From Rhodocyclaceae bacterium (lineage in GTDB: Bacteria; Pseudomonadota; Gammaproteobacteria; Burkholderiales; Rhodocyclaceae): 64,000 nucleotides of DNA. The translations under genes and the position numbers were made by a program. Location of the stretch: contig JAHDYG010000010.1 in assembly GCA_023383815.1 (NCBI GenBank), positions 1 through 64,000 on the forward strand, given 5' to 3'. Shown in pieces: positions 36,185-44,161 of this stretch (the stretch's first letter is position 1; each line of letters starts with the position of its first letter). The notes below the pieces were generated by a model. The model did not search any database, was not told the DNA's origin, and saw only the letters and a list, made by a program, of their open reading frames with translations.

Positions 36185-36393
36185 GTATTTGGGGATTCTG
36201 CCCAGTTGCCGACCGTCCGTATCCGGCCGGTGTGAGGCGACCGCTGCAGGCGGGCTGCGGCGTTTTATGGACTTCTATGCTGATTTCCATAATTCGCGTC
36301 ACGTTAAGCGGCGCTCGCTGCGCTTAATCGAACGAATCGAGTTTTTGCCCGTTAATACAATTACTTGAAGTGTCGCATTAAGCCGGCCTCGGT

Positions 36394-37845
36394 TCAGCGC
36401 TGGGACCGCAAGAGGTTGCGGGCGATGGTGTAGCAATGCAGGGCCACCGGCACGAACTCGATTCCGACGCCGTCGACCTCGGCAGTGCCGGTATATGTGC
36501 GGGTGGTGGCCAGCGGCGCGCGTGCGAGAGGGTATTTTTCGGCCAGTTCCTTCAGCCCGCGCAACTCCTTCAGCTGCTTGACGATACGGTCCGACCACTT
36601 GATCTCGACCGCGAAGCGGGGCTTCTGCGTGCGTGGGTCGATGGAAACGATGTCGACTTCGCGGGCCTGGCGGCCGGATTTCCAGCGCGCGTAGTGCAGC
36701 GACAGGCTGATCGGGGCGTCGTGCAGCCATTGGCTCCAGACCGCAGTCTCAGCCAGATTGCCCATGGCTTCGTCGTCAGCGCGCACGAAGCCGAACAGGG
36801 CCGCGCGCACCGAGGGATTGGTGAGATAGACCTTGAAGGTGCGCTCGCGCTGCAGGCGCAGGGCATTTTCGTCCACACGATAGACGCGGCGGATCAGGAA
36901 CACGGCCTCGAGGTATTCAAGGTATTCGGTGAGGCGGCGCTTGGTGATGCCGGAATGCTTGGAGAGGTCTTCCAGTCCGAGTTCGTCGCCGGTGTTGTAG
37001 GCGAGCACGTTGAAGAAGCGGTTGAGTTCCTGCGTGTTGGCGATGCCGTAGAGGCTGGGCAAGTCCTTTAGCAAGACCTTGTCGATGATGTCCTGACGCA
37101 GGAAGCGGGCCGGGTTTTCGCGGATGGCGGGGTTCATGACCGCTTCGGGAAAACCTCCGTAGTTGAGGTAGTTCAGGAACTCGGCGTTGAGCGCATCCAG
37201 ATCGGTGGCGAGATAGCGGGCGCTGCCGGCCTGCTCGTCATCGCGCTCGACGATGAGTTGGGATTCACGGTCGGCGAACAGCAGGTATTCGGCAAAGGTC
37301 AGCGGCGGCAGGATGAACTCGGAAAAGCGTCCCGCGCCGGACTCCCTGCTCTTCATGCGCAGCGCCGCCGCGGCGGAACCGCTGGCGATGAAGCGGATGT
37401 GCGGGTAGGAATCCACCAGCGACTTGAGGTGCACCTCCCAGTCCTTGAGGTATTGCACTTCGTCGAAGACGACCCAAAGGGTCTCGCCGGCGGGGTGAAG
37501 ATGCTGCTCGATGAAGGTCTGTACCAGGCTTTCGAGATTGAGACTCGAGTACAGCGGGGTATCGAGTGACGCAAACAGGATGCGGGTACCCTGCACGCCC
37601 TCATCGAGCAGCCACTGGATGAAGTGCTTGATCATCACCGTCTTGCCGACCCGGCGCGGGCCGATGAGCACGGCGGCGCGCCGGACACGGGTATCCAGCG
37701 CCAACCGGCAGAACGGCGCGAAGTAGGCCCGGCGTGGCCAGCGAGCCTCTTCCGGGTCAATGCTGCCGCCCGACCACCACCAAGGGTTGTCGAGGCCCAG
37801 GCGGCGCTGGACCTCCTGCAGCGGAATTTCGAGTTTGGATGTCAA
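36394..37845 (-). CDS. AAA ATPase with DUF4143 domain
   Basis: A 483-residue ATPase of the AAA_14 plus DUF4143 type. Walker A is GPRRVGKT at residues 62-69 and Walker B is LWVVFDEVQ at 123-131; sensor-like IASGSAAAALRMKS follows. The C-terminal DUF4143 part (about 225-460) includes LNYLNYGGFPEAV, LEDLSKHSGITKRRLTEYLEYLEAVFLIRRV and the PD-(D/E)XK-like KPRFAVEIKWSD. These proteins are widespread, often horizontally acquired, and of uncertain function. The gene stands alone and is flanked by AT-richer sequence with TTAAGCG/CGCTTAA repeats on both sides, unlike its neighbours, which hints at acquisition. Confidence 0.85.
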   Translation of the reverse strand: MTSKLEIPLQEVQRRLGLDNPWWWSGGSIDPEEARWPRRAYFAPFCRLALDTRVRRAAVLIGPRRVGKTVMIKHFIQWLLDEGVQGTRILFASLDTPLYSSLNLESLVQTFIEQHLHPAGETLWVVFDEVQYLKDWEVHLKSLVDSYPHIRFIASGSAAAALRMKSRESGAGRFSEFILPPLTFAEYLLFADRESQLIVERDDEQAGSARYLATDLDALNAEFLNYLNYGGFPEAVMNPAIRENPARFLRQDIIDKVLLKDLPSLYGIANTQELNRFFNVLAYNTGDELGLEDLSKHSGITKRRLTEYLEYLEAVFLIRRVYRVDENALRLQRERTFKVYLTNPSVRAALFGFVRADDEAMGNLAETAVWSQWLHDAPISLSLHYARWKSGRQAREVDIVSIDPRTQKPRFAVEIKWSDRIVKQLKELRGLKELAEKYPLARAPLATTRTYTGTAEVDGVGIEFVPVALHCYTIARNLLRSQR

Positions 37846-37957
37846 TTTTTACCTTTTGCTATTAAACCGTCACTTTAGAGTTCTGAAGTTGCGCTTAGTT
37901 AAACGCGTTGCTTAACTTCGGTCAAGCCAACGCCATGCGCACGCAAGGTGCAAGCGC

Positions 37958-37971
37958 TTGATATAAATCAA
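37958..37971. promoter_or_regulatory. perfect FNR/DNR/Anr box
   Basis: TTGATATAAATCAA matches the FNR/CRP-family anaerobic box TTGATnnnnATCAA at every defined position. A good -10 (TACAAT, 37994-37999) follows, putting the start of transcription near 38006 and the box centre at about -41.5, the class II activation position. It lies 109 bases before the TonB-dependent receptor start. Confidence 0.8.
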
Positions 37972-37974
37972 ACG

Positions 37975-37999
37975 CAACTCATTCTCATTCGTATACAAT
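37975..37999 (+). promoter_or_regulatory. Fur-like box overlapping core promoter
   Basis: CAACTCATTCTCATTCGTAT, on the other strand GAATGAGAATGAG, contains two copies of the AATGAG half-site seen in Fur boxes before TonB-receptor genes. It begins four bases after the FNR box and overlaps the predicted -10 TACAAT, a position where Fur-Fe would block transcription. The match to the palindromic 19-bp Fur consensus is partial. Confidence 0.5.
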
Positions 38000-38080
38000 T
38001 TCACCCGAAAACTCGAACCTGTATCAGAGCAAGCCAGCGATCCGCCAGCCAGCTCGTTCCCCCTCTTCCGGAGAAACGAC

Positions 38081-40195
38081 ATGGCCGTGCACGCTTTTGC
38101 TCCCACCCTTCGCCCCCTGGCCCTCGCAGGCATGCTGTTGCCGGCAGTGGTTGTGACCGGCGCCCACGCTCAGGGCGCCGTCCTGCCCGACGTCAGCGTC
38201 ACCGCCAAGGGCTACGCTGCGGACGACCTGGAAACCCCCGCCGCGACGCTGTCGCTCGATCGCGAGGCGCTGCTCGACCGCGGCGCCAACAACCCCGGCG
38301 AAGCGCTGCGCAGCCAGCCGGGCCTGGCCGTCGCGGGGGACAGCGCACAGGGGCAGAATCCGGCAATCCGGGGGCTGAAGAAGGAAAGTGTCGTCCTGCT
38401 CGTCGATGGCATCCGCTTCAACTCGGCGCAGCCGGCCGGCGCGATTGCGTCCTTCATGAGCCTCGGGCTGGCCGAACGCATCGAGGTGGTCAAGGGGCCG
38501 GCCTCGGTGCTGTACGGCAGCGGCGCCCTGGGTGGCGCGATCAACGTGCGCCTGCCGCAGGCGCGCTTCGAACCGGGCAGCCGATTCGATGTGGCAGCCT
38601 CCTGGGACAGCGCCAGCAGCGGGGTGCGTGCGACGGGCCTGGGCAACTTCGCGGGCGAGAACCATGCCCTGATGCTCGGCGCCTCGATCGCCAGCATCGA
38701 CGACTACCGCAGCCCGGACGGCAAGGTGAACCGCACCGGTTATGAATCCGACAGCTTCATCGCCCAGTACCGCTTCCGCCTCGACGCGGCAAACCAGTTC
38801 CGGGTCTCGGCGCAGCGGCACACCGACGAGGACGTGTGGTACCCGGGGTCGACGCGCGGGCACATCAATCCCAACATCTCGCGGGCGACCGTGTACTCGC
38901 CGAAACAGGAGCGCACGCTGGTGGAAGCAGGGTACACCCGGACCGGGTCGGGAGAGACACCCCTGAATCTCGACGTGCGGGTCTACCGCCAGGAGATGAA
39001 GCGCCAGATCTTCTCCCGCGCGTACAATGTTGCGGGTGCGGAGATCGGCGACATCGCGCAGACGCGGGTCGTGTTCCGGACCGACGGGCTGGACGCCCGC
39101 GCCGACTGGCTGGCGCACCCGCAACACCTGCTGTCCTTTGGCCTCAACGCGTGGCGCATGGTGGCCGCGCCGGAACGCCTGCTGCGCAGCGCGCCGCCGC
39201 ACGTTCCGACCTCGCCAATGGCGCGCAACGACCCGTTCACCGACGGCCGGATCGAGGCGCTGGGGTTCTACCTGCAGGACGACATGCGCTTCGGCGCGCT
39301 GAACGTGCTGGCCGGCGTCCGCCACGACGAAGTCAAGGGAACGGCGCGCTCGGTGGCCCATCCTGTGCCGGGACAGCCGCGGCGCACCGCCAATCTGTCG
39401 CACAGCAACGGAATGTGGTCGGGCGCGCTCGCCGCGATCTACGAACTCTCGCCGCTCGTGCGCCCGTATGTGAACCTTTCGCGCGGTGTGCGCGCCGGCG
39501 AGATGCGTGAGCGCTTCGAGGCCTCGCCGCGCGGCGACGGCTTCTTCTACGCCGGCAATCCGCAGATCAAGCCCGAGACCGCGACGCAGTTCGAGCTCGG
39601 CCTGAAGGGCGCAAGCGAATCGCTCGAGTACGCGCTTTCCGTCTATCGCACGCGCATCGACGACTACATCACCGGGCTCGACATCTCCGGCACGCCCGCC
39701 GCCGGCCCTGCGTGCGGACCGCAAGCGGCCGCATGCAAGCAGACCATCAACCTGGGTGAGGCACGGTTGACCGGCGCCGAGGCGCACGTGCGCTGGCAGT
39801 TCCGGTCCGGACAGTGGCTGAATGCAAGCTACTCGCGGGTTCGGGGTGAGAATCGCGATCTGGACGAGCCGCTCTTCCAGATGCCGGCCGACGAGCTGGG
39901 TCTGGGCTGGGAAGGCCGTGTCGCACCGCAATGGACCGCCGATGTGACGCTGCGTCTGGTACGCAAGCAGGACCGCGTCGCCACCATGTTCGCACGCGGC
40001 ACCGAGAACGCGACCGATGGCTTCGCGACCGCCGATCTGGGCGCAACCTGGCGTCAGGGCAAGCATCGCGTGCGTCTGGCCGTGCGCAACCTCGCCGACC
40101 GCAAGTACCACGAGCACCTCACCGAAGGGCTCTCCGGCGAGGAGATCCAGGCGCCGGGACGAAGCTTCTTCGTCGGCTACAACACGAGCTTCTGA
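38081..40195 (+). CDS. TonB-dependent outer-membrane receptor
   Basis: A 704-residue TonB-dependent receptor. A signal peptide of about 30 residues ends at GAHAQG; a TonB-box-like DVSVTAKG follows; the plug domain spans about 45-150 (ALRSQPGLAVAGDSAQGQNPAIRGL, ERIEVVKGPASVLYGSGALGGAINV); then a 22-strand barrel with YVNLSRGVRAGEM and NPQIKPETATQFELGLKG, ending in the aromatic YNTSF. It imports a scarce nutrient through the outer membrane with TonB energy; FepA/heme/copper-chelate-type ligands are possible, none is proven. GGAG precedes the ATG. It heads a tight operon with an ABC importer and NnrS, under an FNR box and a Fur-like box. Confidence 0.93.
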   Translation: MAVHAFAPTLRPLALAGMLLPAVVVTGAHAQGAVLPDVSVTAKGYAADDLETPAATLSLDREALLDRGANNPGEALRSQPGLAVAGDSAQGQNPAIRGLKKESVVLLVDGIRFNSAQPAGAIASFMSLGLAERIEVVKGPASVLYGSGALGGAINVRLPQARFEPGSRFDVAASWDSASSGVRATGLGNFAGENHALMLGASIASIDDYRSPDGKVNRTGYESDSFIAQYRFRLDAANQFRVSAQRHTDEDVWYPGSTRGHINPNISRATVYSPKQERTLVEAGYTRTGSGETPLNLDVRVYRQEMKRQIFSRAYNVAGAEIGDIAQTRVVFRTDGLDARADWLAHPQHLLSFGLNAWRMVAAPERLLRSAPPHVPTSPMARNDPFTDGRIEALGFYLQDDMRFGALNVLAGVRHDEVKGTARSVAHPVPGQPRRTANLSHSNGMWSGALAAIYELSPLVRPYVNLSRGVRAGEMRERFEASPRGDGFFYAGNPQIKPETATQFELGLKGASESLEYALSVYRTRIDDYITGLDISGTPAAGPACGPQAAACKQTINLGEARLTGAEAHVRWQFRSGQWLNASYSRVRGENRDLDEPLFQMPADELGLGWEGRVAPQWTADVTLRLVRKQDRVATMFARGTENATDGFATADLGATWRQGKHRVRLAVRNLADRKYHEHLTEGLSGEEIQAPGRSFFVGYNTSF

Positions 40196-40205
40196 CGCCA
40201 CGGCC

Positions 40206-41198
40206 ATGTTGAAACGTCTCCTCCTCGCCGCCGCGGGCTTCTTGTTCCTGGCCAGTCCGACGCAGGCCGCCCCGCTGCCGCGCCTGGTGCTGGCAGGACC
40301 GCTCGCGGCGGTTTCCTTTCCGCTGATCCACATGGCCGAATCGGGAGCCCTTTCCGATATTGCCGAACAGGTCGAGTTCAAACCGTGGCGCGATCCCGAC
40401 CAGTTGCGCGTGCTCGCACTCGAAGGCGGCGCCGACGTGCTGGCGATGCCGACCAGCGTCGCGGCGAACCTCTACAACCGTGGTGCGAAGCTCGAACTCA
40501 TCAACGTCTCGACCTGGGGCATCCTGTGGCTGGTGTCGCGCAATCCGGAACTGAAGACCCTCGCGGACCTCAAGGGTGAGGAGATCGCGATGCCGTTTCG
40601 CGCCGACATGCCCGACCTGCTGTTCGGGCTGATCGGCGAAGCGCAGGGGCTGGATCCACGCCGCGACTTTCGCCTGCGCTACGTCGCCACGCCGATGGAC
40701 GCGATGCAGTTGCTCATCGCGCGACGCGTCGACCATGCCTTGCTGGCCGAACCGGCCGTCTCGATGGCCCTGCGGCGTACGCAGTCGTTCCCGGTGAGCA
40801 TCGTCGCACCGGAACTGCACCGGGCAATCGACCTGCAGATCGAATGGGGGCGCGTGTTCCAGCGTGCGCCGCGCATCCCGCAGGCCGGCATCGCGGCGAT
40901 GGGGGCGGTGCGCGGCGACCCCGCCCTCGTGCGCCGCATCCACGAGGCCTATCGCGATTCGCTGGCCTGGTGCCAGGCCAACGCCGTCGCGTGCGGGCGC
41001 ATCGTCGCGACGCGCGTAGACATGCTCAATGCCGAGGCGGTCGCCGACGCGGTCGCGGCCAGCCCGCTGGAGGCGGTGCCGGCCACCGACGCCCGCGCGG
41101 AACTGGAATTCCTGTTCGAGAACCTGATGGCGCGCAACCCGGCCGTGGTCGGGGGCAAGCTGCCCGACCACGGCTTCTACGGGGCTGTCGCGCAGTGA
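40206..41198 (+). CDS. NitT/TauT-like ABC transporter substrate-binding protein
   Basis: A 330-residue periplasmic binding protein of the NMT1/SsuA/TauA-like fold (COG0715). The signal peptide is MLKRLLLAAAGFLFLASPTQAA in extent, cleaved near residue 21. The lobes contain LVLAGPLAAVSFPLIHMAESG, GGADVLAMPTSVAANLYNRGAKLELINVSTWG and LKTLADLKGEEIAMPFRADMPDLLF, matching family members that bind small organic or inorganic solutes. It starts ten bases after the receptor stop and its stop overlaps the permease start (GTGA), so the genes are translationally coupled. In this family ligand type cannot be read from sequence. Confidence 0.88.
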   Translation: MLKRLLLAAAGFLFLASPTQAAPLPRLVLAGPLAAVSFPLIHMAESGALSDIAEQVEFKPWRDPDQLRVLALEGGADVLAMPTSVAANLYNRGAKLELINVSTWGILWLVSRNPELKTLADLKGEEIAMPFRADMPDLLFGLIGEAQGLDPRRDFRLRYVATPMDAMQLLIARRVDHALLAEPAVSMALRRTQSFPVSIVAPELHRAIDLQIEWGRVFQRAPRIPQAGIAAMGAVRGDPALVRRIHEAYRDSLAWCQANAVACGRIVATRVDMLNAEAVADAVAASPLEAVPATDARAELEFLFENLMARNPAVVGGKLPDHGFYGAVAQ

Positions 41199-41983
41199 CC
41201 CTGGTTCGCAACTGGCTCGCTTCCCTTCCCGCCTACCTGTGGAGCGGCTGGGGTGCGATCGCAAGCCTGTTGCTGTTTCTCGCCGCCTGGGAGTGGGCGA
41301 GCGTGCACTACGGCGCGCTGATCCTGCCCGATCCACGCACTGCCTTCGCGACGCTGGCGGGCCTGCTGGCCGACGGCAGCGCAGGGCCGGAACTCGCCGC
41401 GACCGCGCGGCGCGCGTTGACCGGCTTCGGTCTCGCCCTCGTGGCCGGCAGCCTGCTCGGACTGGCTGCCGGCGTGTCGATGACCGCCTCGATGATGTCG
41501 CGCCCGATCGTCACGGTGCTGATTGGCACGCCGCCGATCGCCTGGCTGGTGCTCGCGCTGCTGTGGTTCGGTGCAGGGGACGGGACACCAGTCTTCACCG
41601 TGTTCGTGGCCTGCCTGCCGGTGGTATTCGTCGGTGCGATGCAGGGCGCGCGCACGCTCGACGGGCAGTTGCGCGACATGGCCCGCGTCTTCCGCCTGCC
41701 GCCATGGATGCGGTTTACCGACGTGGTGCTGCCCCACGTCGTCTCCTACCTGTTCCCGGCCTGGATCACCGCGCTGGGCATCTCCTGGAAGGTCGTCGTC
41801 ATGGCCGAGCTGCTCGCCTCCAGCGACGGCGTGGGTGCCGCACTCGCAGTCAGCCGCTCCCACCTCGACACCGCTGCGACGCTGGCCTGGATCTCCGCGG
41901 TGGTCGGCCTGCTGCTTGCGGTCGAATACCTGCTGCTCGAACCGCTCAAGCGCGAAGTCGAGCGCTGGCGGGTCGCAACGTGA
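41195..41983 (+). CDS. ABC transporter permease (SsuC/TauC-like)
   Basis: A 262-residue inner-membrane permease of the COG0600 (NitT/TauT) group. It begins at a GTG overlapping the upstream TGA and has about six membrane segments (YLWSGWGAIASLLLFLAAWEWA, ALTGFGLALVAGSLLGLAAGV, IGTPPIAWLVLALLWFG). The EAA-type loop is LRDMARVFRLPPWMRFTDVVLPHVVSYLFPAW, which contacts the ATPase. It forms the importer with the preceding binding protein and the following ATPase. Confidence 0.9.
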   Translation: MTLVRNWLASLPAYLWSGWGAIASLLLFLAAWEWASVHYGALILPDPRTAFATLAGLLADGSAGPELAATARRALTGFGLALVAGSLLGLAAGVSMTASMMSRPIVTVLIGTPPIAWLVLALLWFGAGDGTPVFTVFVACLPVVFVGAMQGARTLDGQLRDMARVFRLPPWMRFTDVVLPHVVSYLFPAWITALGISWKVVVMAELLASSDGVGAALAVSRSHLDTAATLAWISAVVGLLLAVEYLLLEPLKREVERWRVAT

Positions 41984-41993
41984 GGATCGGGTC

Positions 41994-42836
41994 GTGAACA
42001 CGCCCCCCCGCCTGTCCGTGCGCGGCGTCGGCCACGCGTTCGCCCTGCACACGGTGCTCGAGAACGTCGATCTCGATGTGGCCACCGGCGAAGTCGTCGC
42101 GCTGGTCGGCCCGTCCGGCTGCGGCAAGACGACGCTGCTGCATCTGTGCGCCGGGCTCACGACCTTGCGCACCGGGCGAATCGACAACGACTTCGCGCGA
42201 CCGGCCTGCATGTTCCAGCAACCGCGCCTGCTGCCGTGGAAGAGCGCGCTCGACAACATCTCGCTGGGGCTCAAGGCAGCCGGCATGCCGCGCGCCGAAC
42301 GCGACCGTCGTGCCCGCTCACTGGGCCTGCAACTGGGGCTCGCCCACGACGATCTCGACAAGTTCCCGCACCAGCTCTCGGGCGGCATGCAGAGTCGCGT
42401 CGCGCTCGCGCGCGCGCTGGCGATCGATCCCGACCTGCTGCTGCTCGACGAACCGTTCTCGGCACTCGACATCGGCCTCAAGACCGAACTCTACGCGTTG
42501 CTGCTGCGCCATCTGGAAGCACGCAGCCTGGGCGTGCTGATGATCACCCACGACCTCATGGAGGCCGTGCGCCTGTCCGACACGGTGCTGGTCATGGCGC
42601 CCACGCCGGGGCGCATCGTGCGCCGCATGCACATCGCGCATCCGGCCGCGCAGCGTGACGATGCCTTCGTCTACAGCACCACCGCACGTCTGCTGCAGGA
42701 CGCCGCGGTGCGCGAAAGCTTCGGGCTGGCCGCAGTCGAGGCGACGTGCAGCCGCGATGCCGGAACAGCGGTCGGCGCCGAGATCATCGCCCTCGACGAC
42801 CCCGCGCGGACACCCCGGAGGAGCCACCGATGCTGA
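41994..42836 (+). CDS. ABC transporter ATP-binding protein (SsuB/TauB-like)
   Basis: A 280-residue ATPase of COG1116. Walker A is GPSGCGKTT near residue 39, the Q-loop CMFQQPRLLPWKSALDNI, the ABC signature LSGGMQSRVALARALA, Walker B DLLLLDEPFSALD and the switch MITHDLMEAVRLSD. It starts at GTG ten bases after the permease stop. The last 30 residues after LLQDAAVRESFGLAAVE form a short tail beyond the normal domain. Its stop overlaps the nnrS start by seven bases, so the NnrS protein is produced in step with the transporter. Confidence 0.92.
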   Translation: MNTPPRLSVRGVGHAFALHTVLENVDLDVATGEVVALVGPSGCGKTTLLHLCAGLTTLRTGRIDNDFARPACMFQQPRLLPWKSALDNISLGLKAAGMPRAERDRRARSLGLQLGLAHDDLDKFPHQLSGGMQSRVALARALAIDPDLLLLDEPFSALDIGLKTELYALLLRHLEARSLGVLMITHDLMEAVRLSDTVLVMAPTPGRIVRRMHIAHPAAQRDDAFVYSTTARLLQDAAVRESFGLAAVEATCSRDAGTAVGAEIIALDDPARTPRRSHRC

Positions 42837-44047
42837 GCTTTCTGCGCAGCGGGCCGATCGCCCCGCTGTTCGAATGCGGCTTCCGGCCGTTCTTCCTGCT
42901 CACCGCCGCCAGTGCGGTGGTCGCGCTCGCACTCTGGGCCGCTTTCTTCGCGGTCGGCCTGCCGCTGCCCGCAACGCCGGGCGGGCCGGTCGTATGGCAT
43001 GCCCATGCGATGCTGTACGGCTTCGCGATGGCCTCGGTCGCCGGCTTCGTGCTGACTGCGATCCCCGAGTTCACGACGACCCGCGCGATCGACCGCGAGC
43101 CGGTGTTCGCGCTGCTCGTCCTGTGGCTTGCCGGACGCCTCGCCTTCGCGGCTCCGTCCATCCCCGGTGCGGCGATCGCTGCGATGCTTGCGGACACGGG
43201 CCTGCTCGCCGGCCTCATCGTGCTCGTCGCGCCGCGCCTGTGGCGCGACCCGGACCGTCGCCACCTGTCCTTCCTGTGGGCCTTGTCGGCCCTGGTCGTC
43301 ACCACCGTCGGCTTCCACGTCGAGGCCCTGGCCGGCGCCGACCCGCTGCGCTGGCTGCTGCTGACGACCGGGTTGCTGATGGCACTGATCGTCGTTGCGA
43401 TGAGCCGCATCTCGATGCGCATCGTCAACGCCGCCCTGGAGGAAGCGGGCGAAACCACGATCGAGTATCTCGCCCGCCCGCCGCGACGCAAGCTCGCGAT
43501 CTTCTGCATCCTGCTCCACGCGGCAGCGGAGTTCGTCGCCCCCGGACACCCGGTTTCCGGCTGGATCGCGCTGGCCGCGGGCGCCGCACTCCTGAACCTG
43601 CTCAACGACTGGCACGTCGGGCGGGCGCTGCTGCAGCGCTGGGCGCTGATGCTCTACCTCGTGTACTGGTTCATGGCCGCAGGCTACGCGGTCATGGGGA
43701 TCGCCCTGCTCACGGACGCCCCGTGGGTCAGTGCCGGACGTCATCTCGCGATGATCGGCGCGATGGGCCTGGCGATCTTTGCCGTGCTCAACATCGCGGG
43801 ACGCGTCCACGCAGGCTTCGAGCCCGACCGACGGATCTGGGTGCCGGTCGCGATCACCTTGATTGCGGGTGCCGCGCTGCTGCGTGCGGCGGTGGGCGTG
43901 GGCCCGGTCAGCGCCGGGTTCGCGCTCGCTGCGGCGAGCGCGTGCTGGATCACGGCATTCGGCCTCCATCTCGTCTATCACCTGCCCATCCTCACTCGGG
44001 CACGGACCGACGGGCAGAACGGGTGCGCCGGCCTCGCCGAAGACTGA
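42830..44047 (+). CDS. nnrS: NnrS family haem-copper membrane protein
   Basis: A 405-residue integral membrane protein with about twelve segments. The conserved front RSGPIAPLFECGFRPFFLL and the segment VVWHAHAMLYGFAMASVAGFVLTAIPEFT are the NnrS signature; NnrS is a haem- and copper-containing protein of denitrifiers linked to nitric-oxide stress. Histidines in WHAH and in ATPase-distal GFHVEALAG and GLHLVYHLP are candidate ligands. It overlaps the ABC ATPase by seven bases as the last gene of the receptor-importer operon, an unusual companion for NnrS, and is under the same FNR box. The coupling suggests the importer supplies, or responds to, something needed under nitrosative or anaerobic conditions. 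Confidence 0.9.
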   Translation: MLSFLRSGPIAPLFECGFRPFFLLTAASAVVALALWAAFFAVGLPLPATPGGPVVWHAHAMLYGFAMASVAGFVLTAIPEFTTTRAIDREPVFALLVLWLAGRLAFAAPSIPGAAIAAMLADTGLLAGLIVLVAPRLWRDPDRRHLSFLWALSALVVTTVGFHVEALAGADPLRWLLLTTGLLMALIVVAMSRISMRIVNAALEEAGETTIEYLARPPRRKLAIFCILLHAAAEFVAPGHPVSGWIALAAGAALLNLLNDWHVGRALLQRWALMLYLVYWFMAAGYAVMGIALLTDAPWVSAGRHLAMIGAMGLAIFAVLNIAGRVHAGFEPDRRIWVPVAITLIAGAALLRAAVGVGPVSAGFALAAASACWITAFGLHLVYHLPILTRARTDGQNGCAGLAED

Positions 44048-44062
44048 TCGCACGCAGTGCAA

Positions 44063-44091
44063 TCCGGAAGGCATTTCACCCCCATTCCGGA
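44063..44091 (+). terminator. weak hairpin after nnrS
   Basis: TCCGGAA (44063-44069) and TTCCGGA (44085-44091) pair around a 15-base loop, 15 bases after the nnrS stop, followed by AAA rather than T. It could end the operon only weakly. Confidence 0.3.
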
Positions 44092-44116
44092 AAATTCGTT
44101 GCTACACTTGCCGCGC

Positions 44117-44133
44117 TCGAACGAGTCGTTCGA
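44117..44133. promoter_or_regulatory. 17-bp perfect palindrome before the symporter gene
   Basis: TCGAACGAGTCGTTCGA is a perfect inverted repeat with 8-base arms around one central G, 28 bases before the symporter start and just after a -10-like TACACT (44103-44108). That spacing suits a repressor operator. The regulator is not encoded beside it. Confidence 0.45.
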
Positions 44134-44161
44134 CCTCCAACCATAACCGGAAGACCCGCCC

